A stretch of 64,000 nt of DNA from Spirogloea muscicola. Lineage: Eukaryota > Streptophyta > Zygnematophyceae > Spirogloeales > Spirogloeaceae. This document shows positions 59,501-64,000 of the stretch, piece after piece. The position numbers and the translations under genes are program-made. The notes under the pieces were generated by a model, which saw only the letters and a list, made by a program, of their open reading frames with translations, did no database searches and was not told where the DNA came from. The stretch spans positions 431,224 through 495,223 of the forward strand of contig WELB01000043.1 in the NCBI GenBank assembly GCA_009602725.1, written 5' to 3'. Position 1 is the first letter of the stretch. The number at the start of each line of letters is the position of its first letter.

Positions 59501-61370
59501 TGGAAGAAGACCGACGCCGAGAGCTCAATCCGTGTTCTGATGCTCCAATCAGCAAATCTTTTGCACTACAAGGCTGACTATAAGCAAGTTCCTGTGGCAG
59601 ATGTGCAACCTTATGTTCACGCAGCTGTGCCTCCCCACCCTTGCTCCGATTGATTCATCCTTGCACTCAAGAGCAGCTGCAGAGCCCCAGTTACCTGCCA
59701 GCCACAGGCCCGCTGCGGCCAGCAGCCTGGGGCCTAGCGAAGGGGTTATGGCAGCGAGCTCCCCCAGCCTCATGCCAACTTTGGCAGCCACTATCTCCTC
59801 TGCGCTGTCGTTGTCGCTTCTTCTCGTTCAAGGACTTGCGCTCTCACCACGGAAGCTCGTTGCGCAGATGCCGACTGCTCTTTTGTACTGGCCCCTCATG
59901 CAGGTGTGATAGTAGACCCTTTGGGATGTCCCTCTCCTCCATGTTTTTTAGAAAGGTCATTTTGATGTGTGTTTTGCTGTAGTCCCTCAAACAAGCCTCG
60001 ATCTCGGTTCCTAGCTTGTTACAGCCCGTACTTTGAAGCCTTGAGTACTGGTGAAACTCAGGCCCATCTTAGGAAACAAGATTAGGCTACTTTGCCCAGA
60101 GAGTTACAAGTTTCCCCGAAGTGTATCAGCTTATCACTTGTGCACATTGTGAGCCTGGACTTGGTATGAGGCAAAATGCAAAAGGCTGACAATGCGTCCT
60201 CAAATCGCACCTTTGCTAAGCCCCGAGTTCCAGGAGAAGAGTGTCTGCTGCAAGTTGATGAAATTATAGCATTGGGTCCGTGAGACAAAGTACTTACTAA
60301 GAGCTTTGTGTTCATGGTGTAGTTGGCGCCGAGCCCCAGCGACGATACTGCACTGGCAACGGCAGTCGGTTCCAGAGGAGGTGCAGGTGTGGGTGCTGCT
60401 GGGGACGCCCGAGCTGCGCTCTTGCTACTCCTCATTGGGAAGACGCTGAAGTCGGAGCCAGCAATAGAGGAAGTAGGAGGCGACGACTTCTTCAGGTGCT
60501 TTTGATCTGGCTGACGTCAGCTTGGAGGACTGTAAAGTACTAGTCCTACGAGTTGCGTGTGTTGCACGTCAAGCCCAGCAAAGACTGCCACTACATTCTG
60601 CAAAGTCAGCAAGCCGGTGTACTTTATTTACCTTTTGAGCCGCTGATTGTTGATGGATGGTTGCGTGTGCCAGATCCCTACTCGACGATCCTGATGCTAA
60701 GATTGCATACCTCAGCAGCGCCTTCTTGTTGAAGGTGCGCATGCTTGTCTCACTGCCTCTTCCTTCTAAGTTGAAAGCACTTCTGGTCATAAGCTCCTTG
60801 GATCATCTATAGCAACACTTTTGGATCTAAACGGGACTGCTACTGTTGCTGCTCATTGATCTGGTGAGCAGCGGATGATGAGGGAGAACGCCGAGGAGCA
60901 TCAACGGGCCCTCCACCGGCTCGTCTTCAAGGCTCAGCAGGTGCAGTGGCCCATTCGACTTATATATGACTTGATATCGATTATTACTGAAGATGTAGCT
61001 GCAACAGGGCAGCTTTTGGAGGAAGCCTTGTTGCTAGTGTTGCGTCAAGTCATTTGAGCCGCTTGTGCAGACCCCTTTCTGTGACAATATGACTCCTTTC
61101 TGATGGAATATATGTAGATGGTTTGAGGTTCAGGGTTGATTAATCTATGTGCTGTGTGGGTTGATGCATCTATGTGCTTTCAAAACAAGGCTTACATTCA
61201 GCAAGTCAAAGTGCACACATGCAGTGGTGCTTTGACCTGACAGACTAAGCAATACCACCCTTGTGCTGCAGAGCAACAATGAGAAGCTCCTGGTGAATCC
61301 CTACCTCCAGATACACGGCCTCCTTCAGGCGACGCCTGAGCCACAGCAACCCGGCACTGTTGCTGCTTAG
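53579..61370 (+). CDS. Large plant-conserved helical-repeat protein (Arabidopsis AT3G12590-like), function unknown
   Basis: About 20 exons. Placed pieces: 53579-53743 (MAVGK, poly-Ala, PEPLRRAIAECTQHHLP), about 53955-54100 (YNLILEHAMAERDR), 54214-54264 (PPVTVRCVALLKKYLFR), 54377-54617 (LVKSLAYVRALVARHLPKL), 54835-55052 (KYILTDILKGRWRFDW), about 55378-55590, 55861-55887 (PPFQYRHYS), 56111-56283 (EQQPLRLSETEMEEVILAV), 56442-56493, about 56701-57027, about 57250-57372 (VVWASALSSFLYLVADRG), 57535-57744, 57905-58198 (RRNLFAVLVDYVLLGFSKAA), 58352-58724, about 59010-59368, 59600-59902 (MPTALLYWPLMQ), 60323-60494 (ALLLLLIGK), 60672-60735, 60875-60940, 61272-61370 (NNEKLLVNPYLQIHGLLQAT). The pattern is an alpha-solenoid; order and wording match a plant family I recall as AT3G12590. 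I know of no established function. Confidence 0.8.
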
Positions 61371-61549
61371 CCCATTTACCTTCCCCTTAAAAAGTGTCGC
61401 CGCTGGCCCGCTTCCTGCTGCAGCCTCAGCAGCTGTAATGCATAAGGCATGTGCAGCGGTTGTGTGCATGCGTGCTCTGACCTCCATAATTGACTATCAC
61501 ACCCCTCTTCACATTCGTTGCTTAGTTCTTGTGCTACCAATTGATTTTC

Positions 61550-61635
61550 GGCCCCTTCGGACATTGCAAATTCTTTTCGGGCTGACTGTTTACAGCCCGC
61601 GTCCCCCTTTGGGACAGCCACTTTCCACCAATACC
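61550..61635 (+). repeat. Dispersed hairpin repeat copy
   Basis: ttttcggccccttcggacat, then ttcttttcgggctgactgtt, tacagcccgcgtccccctttgg and gacagccactttcc. Hairpin arms are GGGCTG/CAGCCC. It lies in the convergent gap between the large helical-repeat gene and MetAP2; the rest of 61371-61996 holds nothing I recognise. Confidence 0.75.
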
Positions 61636-61996
61636 TACACAAGCCATGGCCCTATTTGATGTTGCTAGCACCAAATACAATGTGTGCACAAGTCGGCAGG
61701 ATCTTCACTGACTTGCCTGGAAAAATATTGACAATGTAAGTAACTTGGTGAATTGTTCGGAAGCATCTCATGATGCATCCAGCATCTTGAGTGCCTTGTA
61801 AGCAAGCAAGAGCTGGGCCTGGAGGATGTACGGAGAGTCCTTCCCACAACTTCCCGAAATGCAGCTTGTCCTACGCGGGTGTGCTGACCTCAGCCCGCAG
61901 TTTCTCATGACTAAGCCGCTCTGTGGCAATACAAGTGAGGCAGCCACCCCATCCTGCCCCTTTGACAAATGGAAGCCTTGAGTCACCTGGGACTTC

Positions 61997-64000
<2,004 letters not shown>

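Overview
This is nuclear DNA from a green-lineage (Viridiplantae) organism, probably a streptophyte alga or a relative of one. Its genes are rich in short GT-AG introns. They include a KEEP ON GOING (KEG) ubiquitin ligase, the chlorophyll enzyme Mg-protoporphyrin IX methyltransferase (CHLM), a CYP86-clan P450, a plant-type coiled-coil membrane protein and a large plant-conserved helical-repeat protein. The lineage call is an inference from gene content; nothing in the window names a species.

Layout. 68-8548 (+): full-length KEG in 17 exons (RING, kinase-like, ankyrin, HERC2-like repeats). 10130-12491 (+): peroxisomal 2,4-dienoyl-CoA reductase ending in SKL. 13951-17190 (+): CHLM, interrupted near its start by a poly-A run and an assembly gap. 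17765-22275 (-): coiled-coil/C-terminal membrane protein. 23091-26199 (-): CYP86-clan P450 in 10 exons (561 codons). 26.2-48.7 kb is a repeat island. 48704-50940 (-): a CDCA7-type zinc-finger protein that carries a C-terminal chromodomain in the same exon. 50.9-53.1 kb: small dispersed repeats. 53579-61370 (+): large alpha-solenoid protein. 61997 to the right edge (-): methionine aminopeptidase 2, N-terminus outside the window. These host genes look like unrelated housekeeping neighbours, not a pathway cluster.

The repeat island contains a GA microsatellite, a decayed partial copy of the CDCA7-like gene, a LINE-like remnant, a Ty1/Copia fossil and a Ty3/Gypsy gag fossil. Its main structure lies at about 33.5-47.6 kb: an imperfect inverted repeat built from a 5.76-kb composite unit. 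Each unit joins mitochondrial-type sequence (nad6, a group II intron domain V, cox2, cox3, nad1) to a GC-rich segment encoding an unrecognised 281-codon protein, here called ORF A. Three ORF A copies have exactly the same length (846 nt); one of them is only about 80% identical in protein to the others. That suggests it is or was a real protein-coding repeat. Further ORF A debris at 28.3-29.3 kb is also arranged head to head.

Two other repeat families recur through the window. One is a short element with a GGGCTGG...CCAGCCC hairpin. The other is a mini-ORF ending in (S/T)RGY-stop. In the 51-53 kb cluster the mini-ORF is followed by the hairpin element, and a mini-ORF copy interrupts cox3 in both arms of the inverted repeat. 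All exon boundaries, alignments and divergences were read by eye; no searches were run.
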